Notes: generated by a model not told the origin, from the letters alone. A DNA stretch of 33,140 nt from Candidatus Woesearchaeota archaeon (GCA_019322805.1 JAHWIC010000015.1:1-33140), one strand, 5' to 3'; positions 22,242 to 29,214 are shown, counted from the stretch's first letter. Program-made: numbers and translations.

Positions 22242-22275
22242 TTTAGTTTATAGGTGTAAAGTTAAGTTTATATAT
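22222..22275 (-). promoter_or_regulatory. Three 20-bp-spaced operator repeats at MNT start
   Basis: tttagtttatatgt (22222), tttagtttataggt (22242) and ttaagtttatatat (22262) start exactly 20 bp apart, two helical turns. They span the MNT start codon (22241) and the TATA-like region upstream. Sites on one DNA face suit a cooperatively binding winged-helix repressor. Confidence 0.65.
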
Positions 22276-22281
22276 AAATGT

Positions 22282-22336
22282 TTCGTTTTTTGGAGAAAAA
22301 CGAAGCTAGGAACGGAGCGCAGCGGAGTGACTATGT
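22282..22336. repeat. Small hairpin element
   Basis: A 9-bp hairpin, ttcgttttt-tggag-aaaaacgaa (22282-22304), followed by gctaggaacggagcgcagcg and gagtgac. The ctagga and gagcgca words also occur, in similar order, in the reverse complement of the 47-bp insert, suggesting a common origin. Confidence 0.5.
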
Positions 22337-22345
22337 TTCGGTTTT

Positions 22346-22423
22346 GATCAATAAAAAAATAATTAGGGGGAATAGATACATGTCCTTAGTTCTTCTCTTA
22401 CAGCTGTTCCCCACCCCTTTGTG
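22346..22423 (+). repeat. Cassette repeat CR12 (A + B)
   Basis: atcaataaaaaaataattag, ggggaatagatacat, then tcttacagctgttccccacc. No C block. Separates the MNT-HEPN pair from two membrane-protein genes. Confidence 0.85.
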
Positions 22424-22591
22424 GATTGTTTTGGTTTGGCTGGATTTAAGGGGAAGTTTTAAAATAAGATAGCCTTAAGATATTTTAGAGAAAATGCTTA
22501 TAAATAATATTCAATTAACCTCCTATAGAAAAACTAAGCTGGGGGGATTAAAATAGCAAAACGATCAAAGCTGATTGAATTGATTGTAAAC

Positions 22592-23011
22592 ATGACCAAA
22601 TGGTCATTCAGCCTGGCAAAGGAATTGCTTGGGTTTATGAAGTGGTTTTACCGAAATTCTATACTAACTGAAGAGAGCTACTCTTCTATCCTGCTAAAGA
22701 AATGGAAGATTCCGTTAAGGCAGATCCTTGTCATCCCTTTATGGCTCATTGAATGGCTGGCTTCTTGCATAATCATTGGTTTCTATGGGATGGCTGCGTA
22801 TGCTTCGGTGTTTTTGATATTGGTTGTGCTTGGAACTGTAATAGGGATAATATCTGTTCCTTTTGTTGCAATTGCGAATAATGAGCCGGAAGCTTTTGTA
22901 AGTTTGCTCATACTGCCTTGGATTCCTTTGGTATTTTATGGTGTCCTTAAGATTTTTGAATGGTTCAGCAGAAAGGTAATGTCCTTAGGAAAGCTGAGGA
23001 GGAAAGGTTAA
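22592..23011 (+). CDS. Hypothetical membrane protein
   Basis: A 139-aa protein, mostly hydrophobic from residue 45. Likely membrane segments are QILVIPLWLIEWLASCIIIG, AAYASVFLILVVLGTVIGII and AFVSLLILPWIPLVFYGVLK. The N-terminal 40 residues are basic and soluble. The ATG at 22592 is used; a TTG lies 12 nt upstream, and gctgggggg near 22540 is too far to act for either. It is followed after 1 nt by another membrane-protein gene, likely a two-gene unit. Confidence 0.6.
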   Translation: MTKWSFSLAKELLGFMKWFYRNSILTEESYSSILLKKWKIPLRQILVIPLWLIEWLASCIIIGFYGMAAYASVFLILVVLGTVIGIISVPFVAIANNEPEAFVSLLILPWIPLVFYGVLKIFEWFSRKVMSLGKLRRKG

Positions 23012-23012
23012 A

Positions 23013-23264
23013 ATGGCTCTTATAGATCTAGACAAAGGCTGGAAGGTTTGGGTTTACAGGCTGGGACTTCTTGGTTCTTGCGTTACTGTTATAGGCCTGC
23101 CGCTTGTTGCAATAGATGCAAGCTTAGGTTCAGATGTCCTTAAGATGGGTAAGAAACCCAAGCTTAACAACGGCATAGAGATCTTCTTCTTTATCTTTGC
23201 GTTGCCTACGATAATGGCTATTATTGGTTTGGGGTTAGGCGTAATAAGGTCCTTGATGATGTAG
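23013..23264 (+). CDS. Small membrane protein
   Basis: An 83-aa protein with two probable membrane helices (VYRLGLLGSCVTVIGLPLVA and IEIFFFIFALPTIMAIIGLG) around a short polar loop. gaggaaagg before the ATG acts as ribosome-binding site. It begins 1 nt after the preceding membrane-protein gene, so the two products probably act together. No family recognised. Confidence 0.6.
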   Translation: MALIDLDKGWKVWVYRLGLLGSCVTVIGLPLVAIDASLGSDVLKMGKKPKLNNGIEIFFFIFALPTIMAIIGLGLGVIRSLMM

Positions 23265-23280
23265 GCATTCCATTAGCTTG

Positions 23281-23558
23281 AAAAAAATCAATAGTTGAAA
23301 ACTTAAATTAGGGGGAATAGTTTATTCTCAAATCAATAAAAAAATCATCAATAATTGAAAACTCAATAGGGGGAATAGTTTATTCTCAAATCAATAAAAA
23401 AATTCAATAGTTGAAAACTCAATAGGGGGAATACTGATTCCTTGATGTTAGTGTCTTACAGCTGTTCCCCACCCCCATCTGCAGTTCTTTGTTTATAGAG
23501 CAGGATTTCCCAATGGTGTCTGTTTAGGAGGGATAGGATGGGGCCATCTGAGTTTAGA
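23281..23558 (+). repeat. Cassette repeat CR13 (three A units + B + C)
   Basis: Three tandem A units with a period of 58 bp (units start near 23273, 23331 and 23389), each containing tcaata-ttgaaaact and agggggaatag. Then B (tcttacagctgttccccacc) and a full C (tttatagagcaggatttccc to ggggccatctgagtttag). C reads NSDGPILSLLNRHHWEIL, then LYKQRTADG, on the minus strand. This fills the 320-nt gap before the TPR gene. Confidence 0.92.
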
Positions 23559-23583
23559 TATATTATTTTAGAATTACACGTTT

Positions 23584-24354
23584 CTATTTGGAGAGTTCTT
23601 TTGCTATCTTCCACTCAGCCTGTGCTTCTCTTTCTCTTCCTGTCTGTTGGTACAATAAACCTAGGTGTTCATGGAAGTCAGCAATATCCGGCTTTAATCT
23701 GATTGCTTCTTTATAATGGTGTTCTGCTTTAGCAAGGTCTAACTCTCTATGGTGCAATAAGGAAGCAATACGATAATGAGCATCCACACTATCTGGTTCT
23801 ACTTCCAAAGCTTTTTCTAGAAATTCTAGTGCTACAGGAAAAAGTCCTACTTTTTGGTCTAAAAAAGTAGCGAGGTTGCAGTAAGTCTGATCATTCTCTG
23901 GCTCTAACTCAATAGCCTTCCTGTATAACTTAACAGCTAAGCTAATTTCTCTTGCATTAGGGGATGCTGAATATAAAATAGCCATAGTATCGTAAATTGC
24001 AGCTTCTTGAGGGTCTTCCTCCAGTGCCATTTCAACTACCCTAACTAAGCCGCAAAACGTACCATCTGTAGGGCCTTCAAGGTGAACGCCACGAGATGTG
24101 GCATTAGCTATTATCCCAAAATAGAATTCCTTTCTCTCTTCTGTAGATAAGTTATCCCAGTCCTTTCCCTCTGTTAACTTTGCTTTAAGTCTTTCACGAT
24201 CTTCTGTTTTACTTGGGTATCTGAGAGGGTCTGAGAAATAATCAAAGTCATCCAGGTTGGCTTTTAGGCCTCTTTCAGCATGAGCTAGTGCACTTATCAT
24301 CCAGGAAGCTTTTTGTGCAGGGCTTAATGGTGAAGAATCCAATTCATCAGTCAT
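23584..24354 (-). CDS. TPR-repeat protein
   Basis: A 256-aa protein. Residues about 115-256 contain four tetratricopeptide units with typical ends: AVKLYRKAIELEPENDQTYC, ALEFLEKALEVEPDSVDAHY, AEHHYKEAIRLKPDIADFHE and AQAEWKIAKEL. The N-terminal 110 residues are soluble and helical without a known motif. TPR solenoids bind other proteins; the partner is unknown. It is the only gene between CR13 and CR14, whose sequences are nearly identical. Confidence 0.85.
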   Translation of the reverse strand: MTDELDSSPLSPAQKASWMISALAHAERGLKANLDDFDYFSDPLRYPSKTEDRERLKAKLTEGKDWDNLSTEERKEFYFGIIANATSRGVHLEGPTDGTFCGLVRVVEMALEEDPQEAAIYDTMAILYSASPNAREISLAVKLYRKAIELEPENDQTYCNLATFLDQKVGLFPVALEFLEKALEVEPDSVDAHYRIASLLHHRELDLAKAEHHYKEAIRLKPDIADFHEHLGLLYQQTGREREAQAEWKIAKELSK

Positions 24355-24418
24355 TTTAACTCCTAAGGGGTACTAATAGAATCTTGTTTATAAAGCTTAT
24401 CTCACAATTGCAACTTTA

Positions 24419-24548
24419 AATCAGAAAAAATCAATAGGGGGAATAGTTTGTTCTTAAATCAATAAAAAAATCATCAATAATTGAAAACTCAATAGGGGGA
24501 ATACTGATTCCTTGATGTTAGTGTCTTACAGCTGTTCCCCACCCCCCT
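24419..24548 (+). repeat. Cassette repeat CR14 (two A units + B)
   Basis: Two A units (aaatcagaaaaaatcaatag; aaatcaataaaaaaatcatc) and B. From the second unit through B (actgattccttgatgttagt, gtcttacagctgttcccc) it is almost base-for-base the same as CR13 on the other side of the TPR gene. No C block. Confidence 0.9.
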
Positions 24549-24593
24549 GGTGTGGTTGGTGCGCCGCTTACCTAAAACTTAAAATAAAGAATT

Positions 24594-25580
24594 TTATTTG
24601 CCTTTAAGGTTCCTTTTAATTCTTAAATTTTCAGCTAATTCTTTTTCCTTTCTTCTTCGAGTACTTCTTATTTCTTGATCAAGCAGACGTTCATTAACTG
24701 TACCTTCATAAAAAAGATTTACAATCTGCATTACACCATTCCATTTATCCGGCATAAAGGTTTTCCATTCATCTGAACCAGGATTTTCTAAAATATGTGC
24801 TGGCACTAATATTCTAATTGCCATATATTTAACACCACTCTGTCTTTGTAAAGGCGCATCTTTATCTTTATATGTTGTTTCCACTAAATCTACATCTGCT
24901 ATCAATTCTAAACCTCTTTTAAAAGCAGAATATCTTAAATCCGTAGTATCAATCCTCAACTGAACATATCCCATTTCCTGCTCGCCAATTCCAAAATCTT
25001 TAACACAAGCTACATATTCACCTTTATGATCTGCAGGAATACCAGAACAAGATTCTCCTTTTGTATAAAGAAAAGGAATTTTATTTAATCTTCTGATTAA
25101 CTCCACAATTCCTTTATCTATAGGATTAAAGCCATTTTGTGGTTCATAACAGTCCCCCCAATTATTTACTCTACTATCAGACCCCCTATAAACTCTTCGA
25201 AATTCTTTTTCTTCCTTAAAATCAGCAAAATGCCCTTTACTAGGTTTTGCTCCATACAACTCTGCACGTCTTTCTAAAGAAATTACGCGAGAACCATTAG
25301 TAAGACCTATAGGAAAAGGCGCATCTTCTTCTTCAGTTGCCCTTTTATTAAGTTCCTTTGCATAAGTTTCTGTTGGTTCAAAAAAACTAAAATTTCCTAT
25401 CTGAGCTTCAAAAGCTTCTTGTCCGCCTGATCTAGCCAGCTCATCTTCTGGTAAAACCATCGCTATTTCTAAGGCAGCATAACCATTATCTACTACAAGT
25501 AAGCCTTTTTGATCTCCAGGCGTGTAAGACCTTACTCTATAAACTTCAAAACATTCCGGATTTTTTATAGGATCTGCCAT
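24594..25580 (-). CDS. Hypothetical protein with SCSG motif
   Basis: A 328-aa unknown. The clearest piece is residues about 157-185: DKGIVELIRRLNKIPFLYTK, then GESCSGIPADH. A helix leading to ..T..(S/E)SCSG resembles TYW3-type tRNA-modification proteins and other SC(S/C)G proteins, but the remaining TYW3 motifs are not visible. The region following (YVQLRIDTTDLRYSAFKRGLELIADVD) could complete a small alpha/beta domain. The N-terminal 150 residues are unfamiliar and the C-terminus is a basic helix. It is the only gene between CR14 and CR15. Confidence 0.65.
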   Translation of the reverse strand: MADPIKNPECFEVYRVRSYTPGDQKGLLVVDNGYAALEIAMVLPEDELARSGGQEAFEAQIGNFSFFEPTETYAKELNKRATEEEDAPFPIGLTNGSRVISLERRAELYGAKPSKGHFADFKEEKEFRRVYRGSDSRVNNWGDCYEPQNGFNPIDKGIVELIRRLNKIPFLYTKGESCSGIPADHKGEYVACVKDFGIGEQEMGYVQLRIDTTDLRYSAFKRGLELIADVDLVETTYKDKDAPLQRQSGVKYMAIRILVPAHILENPGSDEWKTFMPDKWNGVMQIVNLFYEGTVNERLLDQEIRSTRRRKEKELAENLRIKRNLKGK

Positions 25581-25705
25581 AGTGAAAATAAATTGTCAAT
25601 CTTTTCAACCTTGAGCTCTAACATTTTAGCCATGGAGAAAGAATATTGATATATAAATCTTTCGTATTTTACTACCACATAGAAGCAACAAATAACATGC
25701 AACTA

Positions 25706-25742
25706 AGATTCAGGATACCCATGATGGGGCCATCTAGTTAAA
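25706..25742 (+). repeat. Cassette repeat CR15 (C block fragment)
   Basis: Only a C remnant, attcaggatacccatgatgg then ggccatctag, reading LDGPIMGILN on the minus strand. A and B are lost. It still marks the boundary between two gene groups. Confidence 0.6.
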
Positions 25743-25770
25743 CACCTTTAACCAGAAAACAGCTACTAAG

Positions 25771-25820
25771 ATAACACTATTAACCGAAAGCTTTAAATAT
25801 TAGTTAAAAGTTAATACCAT
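25771..25820 (+). promoter_or_regulatory. Promoter and operator of HEPN-MNT pair
   Basis: ataacactattaacc (25771-25785) just upstream of TATA-like ctttaaatat (25791-25800). Its reverse complement, ggttaatagtgttat, recurs almost exactly after the pair at 26697-26713 and 26737-26753. Further ttaa half-sites lie between TATA and ATG. Confidence 0.5.
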
Positions 25821-25825
25821 TAACG

Positions 25826-26173
25826 ATGGTTGAAAAAGAGATTATAGAGAAGAATTTCAGAGAATACTTTGAGATGCCTGAGTATTCTTATAATCAGGGA
25901 AAACTAAACGCTGCTGTTACCCTTTATTATAAAGCTCTTGTTGAACTTTGTGATCTTGAGTTATTGAGGAAGCTAAATAAAATAGGCGCAAATCATACTG
26001 AAAGGTTTGACCTGTTAAGAGCATCTTCTCCTTCTTTGTATAATGCAGCTTCTAAATTATTCAGGTTTTACAGGGATTCTTATAGCAAAGAGATTAGCGA
26101 AACAATAGCTGAACTTGTTAAGAAGGAAGTTGAAAATGCAAAAAGAATTGTCCTCGGCAATAAAGAAAATTAA
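25826..26173 (+). CDS. HEPN-domain toxin candidate
   Basis: A 115-aa helical protein of HEPN type, beginning MVEKEIIEKNFREYFEMPEY. Typical helices are AAVTLYYKALVELCDLELLR and LYNAASKLFRFYRDSYSKEI. The Rx4-6H motif is not obvious. The ATG lies about 26 nt past the TATA box. Here HEPN comes before the MNT gene, opposite to the pairs at 19744 and 21696, and the two overlap by 38 nt. Confidence 0.7.
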   Translation: MVEKEIIEKNFREYFEMPEYSYNQGKLNAAVTLYYKALVELCDLELLRKLNKIGANHTERFDLLRASSPSLYNAASKLFRFYRDSYSKEISETIAELVKKEVENAKRIVLGNKEN

Positions 26174-26702
26174 ATCTTGGATAAAATCAAGCAAGATTTT
26201 GGATGTTATCTTATTTGGCTCATTTATGAGGGGCAAGTTTAATCCAAATGATGTAGATTTATGTGTGCTTATTAAAGATGAAGATGAAAGTAAAAGCCTT
26301 GACTTGGTCGATTCACTTGGAAAATTAACAGATAAGTTTAAGTTGAAGTTTCACATAAACATCTTAACAGCAAGTTCTTTTGTATCGGGGAATACTCTTG
26401 TCAAGACACTTCTTAACGAAGGGTATAGTGTTAAAAATGGTAAAAGATTTTCATCTGTTCTTGGTTTTGAGAGCAGTAGTTTGTTTGTTTATACTTTGAA
26501 ACATTTTTCCCCTTCTAAAAGGGTTAAGTTCCATTATTTATTGAAAGGTCGTTATGGTCTTGAAGGCGTTTTGAAAGAAGTCTCTGGCAAATTTCTAGGA
26601 ACAGGATCAATTTTAGTTCCAACAGAAAAAGAGGATATTCTCAGAGAGGTATTTGACCAGTGGGGTGTGAAGTATAAGATTGAGAGAATCCTGCTTAGTT
26701 AA
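26136..26702 (+). CDS. MNT nucleotidyltransferase antitoxin
   Basis: A 188-aa protein. The N-terminal nucleotidyltransferase domain has ILFGSFMRGKFNPNDVDLCV, giving GS and DxD. Unlike the other two pairs it lacks an N-terminal winged helix; its C-terminal half (residues 110-188) is a separate mixed domain (KRVKFHYLLKGRYGLEGVLK; REVFDQWGVKYKIERILLS) that may be DNA-binding. The ATG at 26136 is chosen over a TTG seven codons upstream. The stop overlaps an operator-like inverted repeat. Confidence 0.75.
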   Translation: MQKELSSAIKKIKSWIKSSKILDVILFGSFMRGKFNPNDVDLCVLIKDEDESKSLDLVDSLGKLTDKFKLKFHINILTASSFVSGNTLVKTLLNEGYSVKNGKRFSSVLGFESSSLFVYTLKHFSPSKRVKFHYLLKGRYGLEGVLKEVSGKFLGTGSILVPTEKEDILREVFDQWGVKYKIERILLS

Positions 26703-26753
26703 TAGTGTTAACTAAAGTTTCTTTTTTAAGAAATATGGTTAATAATGTTAACT
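26697..26753. promoter_or_regulatory. Two inverted-repeat sites after HEPN-MNT pair
   Basis: agttaa-tagtg-ttaact (26697-26713) and ggttaa-taatg-ttaact (26737-26753), 40 bp apart. Both match the site upstream of the pair. They could be operator copies or traces of how the module was inserted. Confidence 0.55.
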
Positions 26754-26762
26754 GCATCTATT

Positions 26763-26930
26763 TCAATCAATAAAAAATCAATAGAAAAATAATTAGGGGG
26801 AATAGTTTATCTTCTTTGTTTTTCTTTTACTAACGTTCCCCACCCCCTTCTGCAGTTCTTCGTTTACAGAGCAGGATTTCCCAATGGTGTCTGTTTAGAC
26901 GAGCTAGGATGGGGCCATCTGAGTTTAGGT
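26763..26930 (+). repeat. Cassette repeat CR16 (A + B + C)
   Basis: A (aatcaataaaaaatcaatag; aattagggggaatagtttat), B (taacgttccccaccccctt) and full C (cgtttacagagcaggatttc to ggggccatctgagtttag). C reads NSDGPILARLNRHHWEIL, then LCKRRTAE, on the minus strand. Rightmost repeat with A and B blocks. Confidence 0.9.
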
Positions 26931-26983
26931 GGGTTTTTGCTTTCAATTCAGAAAAAACTTTTCAATTAGAAGAACCAAGAACA

Positions 26984-27658
26984 TTATTTAGATTCCTTTT
27001 CAAATTCATCAATAGTATTTACAACAATTATTTGAATGTTATTTCTTTCTAACCCGCGCTTAAACTCATCTTTTACTATCTTATCCATAGCGTTCATTAC
27101 TTTACCATATTCTTTGTTTTCTTCTTCAGTTGCTATTATTTGACTATACATTGATTTAGGCATTGTTTTTACTTCTTTATGGTCTTTATATTTTTCACGA
27201 AACTTCATTTGCAGTATTTTTAATTTCTTTGCTAAGTCTTTGTATTTTTTGACATTTCTAGCCGCATCCCACATATCAGCCTCTACACTTCCAAACAACT
27301 CTAGTTGTGAAATGATTTTGTCTTGTCCATCTTTGCTGACCGAATATATCTTGATGCTGGCTCCTCTGCCTTCTCCTTCATATCCTTGAAGATCAGAACC
27401 TACAAAATTATCAACACCTATAAGTTTTCCATTTATTTTAAGATAAGCAAACCAAGGAGATACCTTATTCATTTTTCCGGATTTAATTCTAACATAAAAG
27501 TTACGCATATAGTAGAATATTGCATCATTCAAATAAAATATTCCTCTAAGATTCTTTTCTTTATCGTCTTTAGTTTTTAGTATACACGTCATCTGTTCTT
27601 TCTTTGGTAAAGCTTTTTCGGCTTCCTTGTAGTCCATATTAAGAATCTTTATTTTCAT
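26984..27658 (-). CDS. Hypothetical protein
   Basis: A 224-aa unknown. Residues 1-120 look beta-rich (MKIKILNMDYKEAEKAL; FYVRIKSGKMNKVSPWFAYL; a Gly-rich loop GSDLQGYEGEGRGASIKIYS), residues 120-200 helical and Lys-rich, ending NNIQIIVVNTIDEFEKE. No catalytic motif or membrane segment seen. It follows the 27684-27956 gene by 25 nt on the same strand, so the two probably form one transcript and may act together. Confidence 0.65.
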   Translation of the reverse strand: MKIKILNMDYKEAEKALPKKEQMTCILKTKDDKEKNLRGIFYLNDAIFYYMRNFYVRIKSGKMNKVSPWFAYLKINGKLIGVDNFVGSDLQGYEGEGRGASIKIYSVSKDGQDKIISQLELFGSVEADMWDAARNVKKYKDLAKKLKILQMKFREKYKDHKEVKTMPKSMYSQIIATEEENKEYGKVMNAMDKIVKDEFKRGLERNNIQIIVVNTIDEFEKESK

Positions 27659-27683
27659 GTAATCCTATTTAATGGCTATTAAC

Positions 27684-27956
27684 TTATAAACATTTCTTTT
27701 TAGAATGCTTAACACAGAACTCGATTAATTTATTTGCCAGCTCTACATTCCTGTCAATCTGCTTTAATTCTTGTTTTGTTGTGTCTTTGAACACATAAAT
27801 GTTTAGTTCTTCCAGCTCTTCATCCAAAATTTCCCAATGGTGTCTGTTTAGGAGACCCAGGATGGGGCCATCTGAGTTTAGATAACTAACATAGTAGGTT
27901 TTTCCTCTGTGCTTGACAGTGAAGGTGCGTTCGAGGGTGGATTGAGTGAGGTGCAT
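27684..27956 (-). CDS. Intact member of the gene family fossilised in the repeats
   Basis: A 90-aa unknown. It begins MHLTQSTLERTFTVKHRGKT, continues YYVSYLNSDGPILGLLNRHH then WEILDEELEELNIYVFKD, and ends in a helix (ELANKLIEFCVKHSKKK). Residues 27-43 match, in frame, block C of CR6-CR8, CR11, CR13, CR15 and CR16, and the C-terminal helix matches the fossil in CR8. A strand-turn-strand then helix layout is likely. Either this gene is the source of the decayed copies, or a repeat was inserted into it in frame. A TATA-like ctataaatac precedes the ATG on this strand. Confidence 0.7.
   Translation of the reverse strand: MHLTQSTLERTFTVKHRGKTYYVSYLNSDGPILGLLNRHHWEILDEELEELNIYVFKDTTKQELKQIDRNVELANKLIEFCVKHSKKKCL
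27829..27885 (+). repeat. Cassette repeat CR17 (C block inside an open gene)
   Basis: atttcccaatggtgtctgtt, taggagacccaggatgg, ggccatctgagtttagataa. Same sequence as block C elsewhere, but here it is part of a full-length reading frame with no A, B or D blocks. It marks the right end of the array. Confidence 0.8.
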
Positions 27957-27991
27957 GGTTAGAATAAGATCTAAGAAGTATTTATAGTTGT

Positions 27992-28036
27992 GTTACAGGG
28001 TTTTGTAACAAAAGGAGATCTTTTTATAGATCCTCC
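27992..28036 (+). promoter_or_regulatory. Palindrome and promoter of methyltransferase gene
   Basis: An inverted repeat gttaca-gggttt-tgtaac (27992-27997, 28004-28009) lies just before ggagatct-tttat-agatcctcc (28014-28036), which contains the TATA-like tttttatag. The gttaca/tgtaac half-site recurs in the promoter at 30072-30130. Confidence 0.5.
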
Positions 28037-28050
28037 GATCGATCTGCGAT

Positions 28051-29214
28051 ATGCAAAAGAGGATACAAGATATTATTGATATGGGGGGTAAATCCGAATT
28101 TGAGCTCGTCGGTGGGAAAAAAGTTAAGGTTGATCGAGGACAATTCTGGATACAAAAACAAAGACAAGGCCATAGTCTACACTATGTAGTTCCTTACCAG
28201 GCTTGTTTCGCCCCACAAATCCCTAAATTCTTTATCGAAGCTTATTCTAAGAAAGGAGATATTGTATTTGATCCGTTTTGCGGTAGAGGAACAACAGTTT
28301 TTGAGGCAAATCAATTAGATAGAATTGGTCAAGGAATTGATATCTCTCCGTTAGCTTTGCAAATAGCTAGAGCTAAACTTAAGAAAGTTACTTTAAAACA
28401 AGTTAAAGATAGGCTTAAAAAAATTGATTTCTCTAAGAAAATTCTAGATGGCTATAAAGGTTTCAAACATATTTACCATCCTAAAACATATTCTCAATTG
28501 ATGAACCTACAGAAACAGTTGAAAAATTCGGCTGTAGATAATCTAATAAGGGCAATTATTTTAGGAAGACTACATGGCCATTCTAAGGCTTTTTTTTCTG
28601 TTTGGACTTTTAACGTCATTTCTCTTTCTAAAGAGAGAATCAAAGCACAATCTAAGAAAAGAGGCACTAAACCTGAATTTAGGAATGTTGTCCCTAGGAT
28701 TATTTTAAAGGCAGAGACTATCCTTAGGGATAATGTAAAGGAACAAAAGGGCTCTGGTGTCTATGAAAGAAATATCTCTAAAGGTCTTAAACTAAAGAAG
28801 AAAGTCGATTTAATCGTAACTTCTCCACCATTCTTGAATGTAATCAACTACATAGATGATAACTGGTTAAGGTTCTGGTTTTTGGGTTATGATAGAGAAA
28901 AATTAAGGAAAGTGCTGGTCCAAACAGATAACATGGATGAATACAGTGCTTTCATTAAAAAAAGCATGAAAGAGATGTATAAGCTACTCAAGAAAGGAAA
29001 ATATTGCATAATAGAAGTTGGAGACGTAAAACATAAAGGCAAGAAAGTTTATTTAGATAACTTAGTTGTTGAATTAGCTGATGAAGTGGGCTTTAAAGTT
29101 GAAAAAATCCTGATCAATTACATGACTGCACCTAAGATTTCTAAAGCTTTTAGCAGAAAAACCAAGTATCAAGGGACTAAGACGAATAGATGTGTGGTTA
29201 TGAGGAAGGTTTAA
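28051..29214 (+). CDS. DNA methyltransferase (N4-cytosine or N6-adenine type)
   Basis: A 387-aa S-adenosylmethionine-dependent DNA methyltransferase. The SAM-binding motif is DPFCGRGTTVFEA (Asp74 onward), followed by GIDISPLALQIARAK. The catalytic motif is TSPPF (257-261), then NVINYIDDNWLRFWFLG. The TSPP form is most common in N4-cytosine enzymes. The residues between (about 130-250) may hold the target-recognition part. Its last codons overlap by 4 nt with a convergent gene that may be its restriction partner. It would act alone as a modification enzyme if that gene is something else. Confidence 0.87.
   Translation: MQKRIQDIIDMGGKSEFELVGGKKVKVDRGQFWIQKQRQGHSLHYVVPYQACFAPQIPKFFIEAYSKKGDIVFDPFCGRGTTVFEANQLDRIGQGIDISPLALQIARAKLKKVTLKQVKDRLKKIDFSKKILDGYKGFKHIYHPKTYSQLMNLQKQLKNSAVDNLIRAIILGRLHGHSKAFFSVWTFNVISLSKERIKAQSKKRGTKPEFRNVVPRIILKAETILRDNVKEQKGSGVYERNISKGLKLKKKVDLIVTSPPFLNVINYIDDNWLRFWFLGYDREKLRKVLVQTDNMDEYSAFIKKSMKEMYKLLKKGKYCIIEVGDVKHKGKKVYLDNLVVELADEVGFKVEKILINYMTAPKISKAFSRKTKYQGTKTNRCVVMRKV

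Larger units (their letters stand above)
7551..27956. other. Repeat-delimited accessory gene cassette array
   Basis: About 20 kb in which copies of one composite repeat, all in the same orientation, alternate with short groups of accessory genes. Seventeen full, partial or degenerate copies are listed separately as CR1-CR17. Genes between repeats face either way, and most have a TATA-like box and ATG just inside the repeat. The flanks are ribosomal protein genes on the left and a methyltransferase locus without repeats on the right. The layout resembles an integron cassette array, but no integrase and no canonical attC core motifs are visible. Whether it works as a recombination platform is inference. 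Confidence 0.7.

Noticed and set aside
23281..23460. CRISPR array
   Set aside because: The 58-bp units are nearly identical throughout, without unique spacers between short repeats, and no cas genes are present.
7551..27956. Canonical integron with attC sites
   Set aside because: The repeats lack RYYYAAC/GTTRRRY core sites and no tyrosine recombinase is in the window; only the layout is integron-like.
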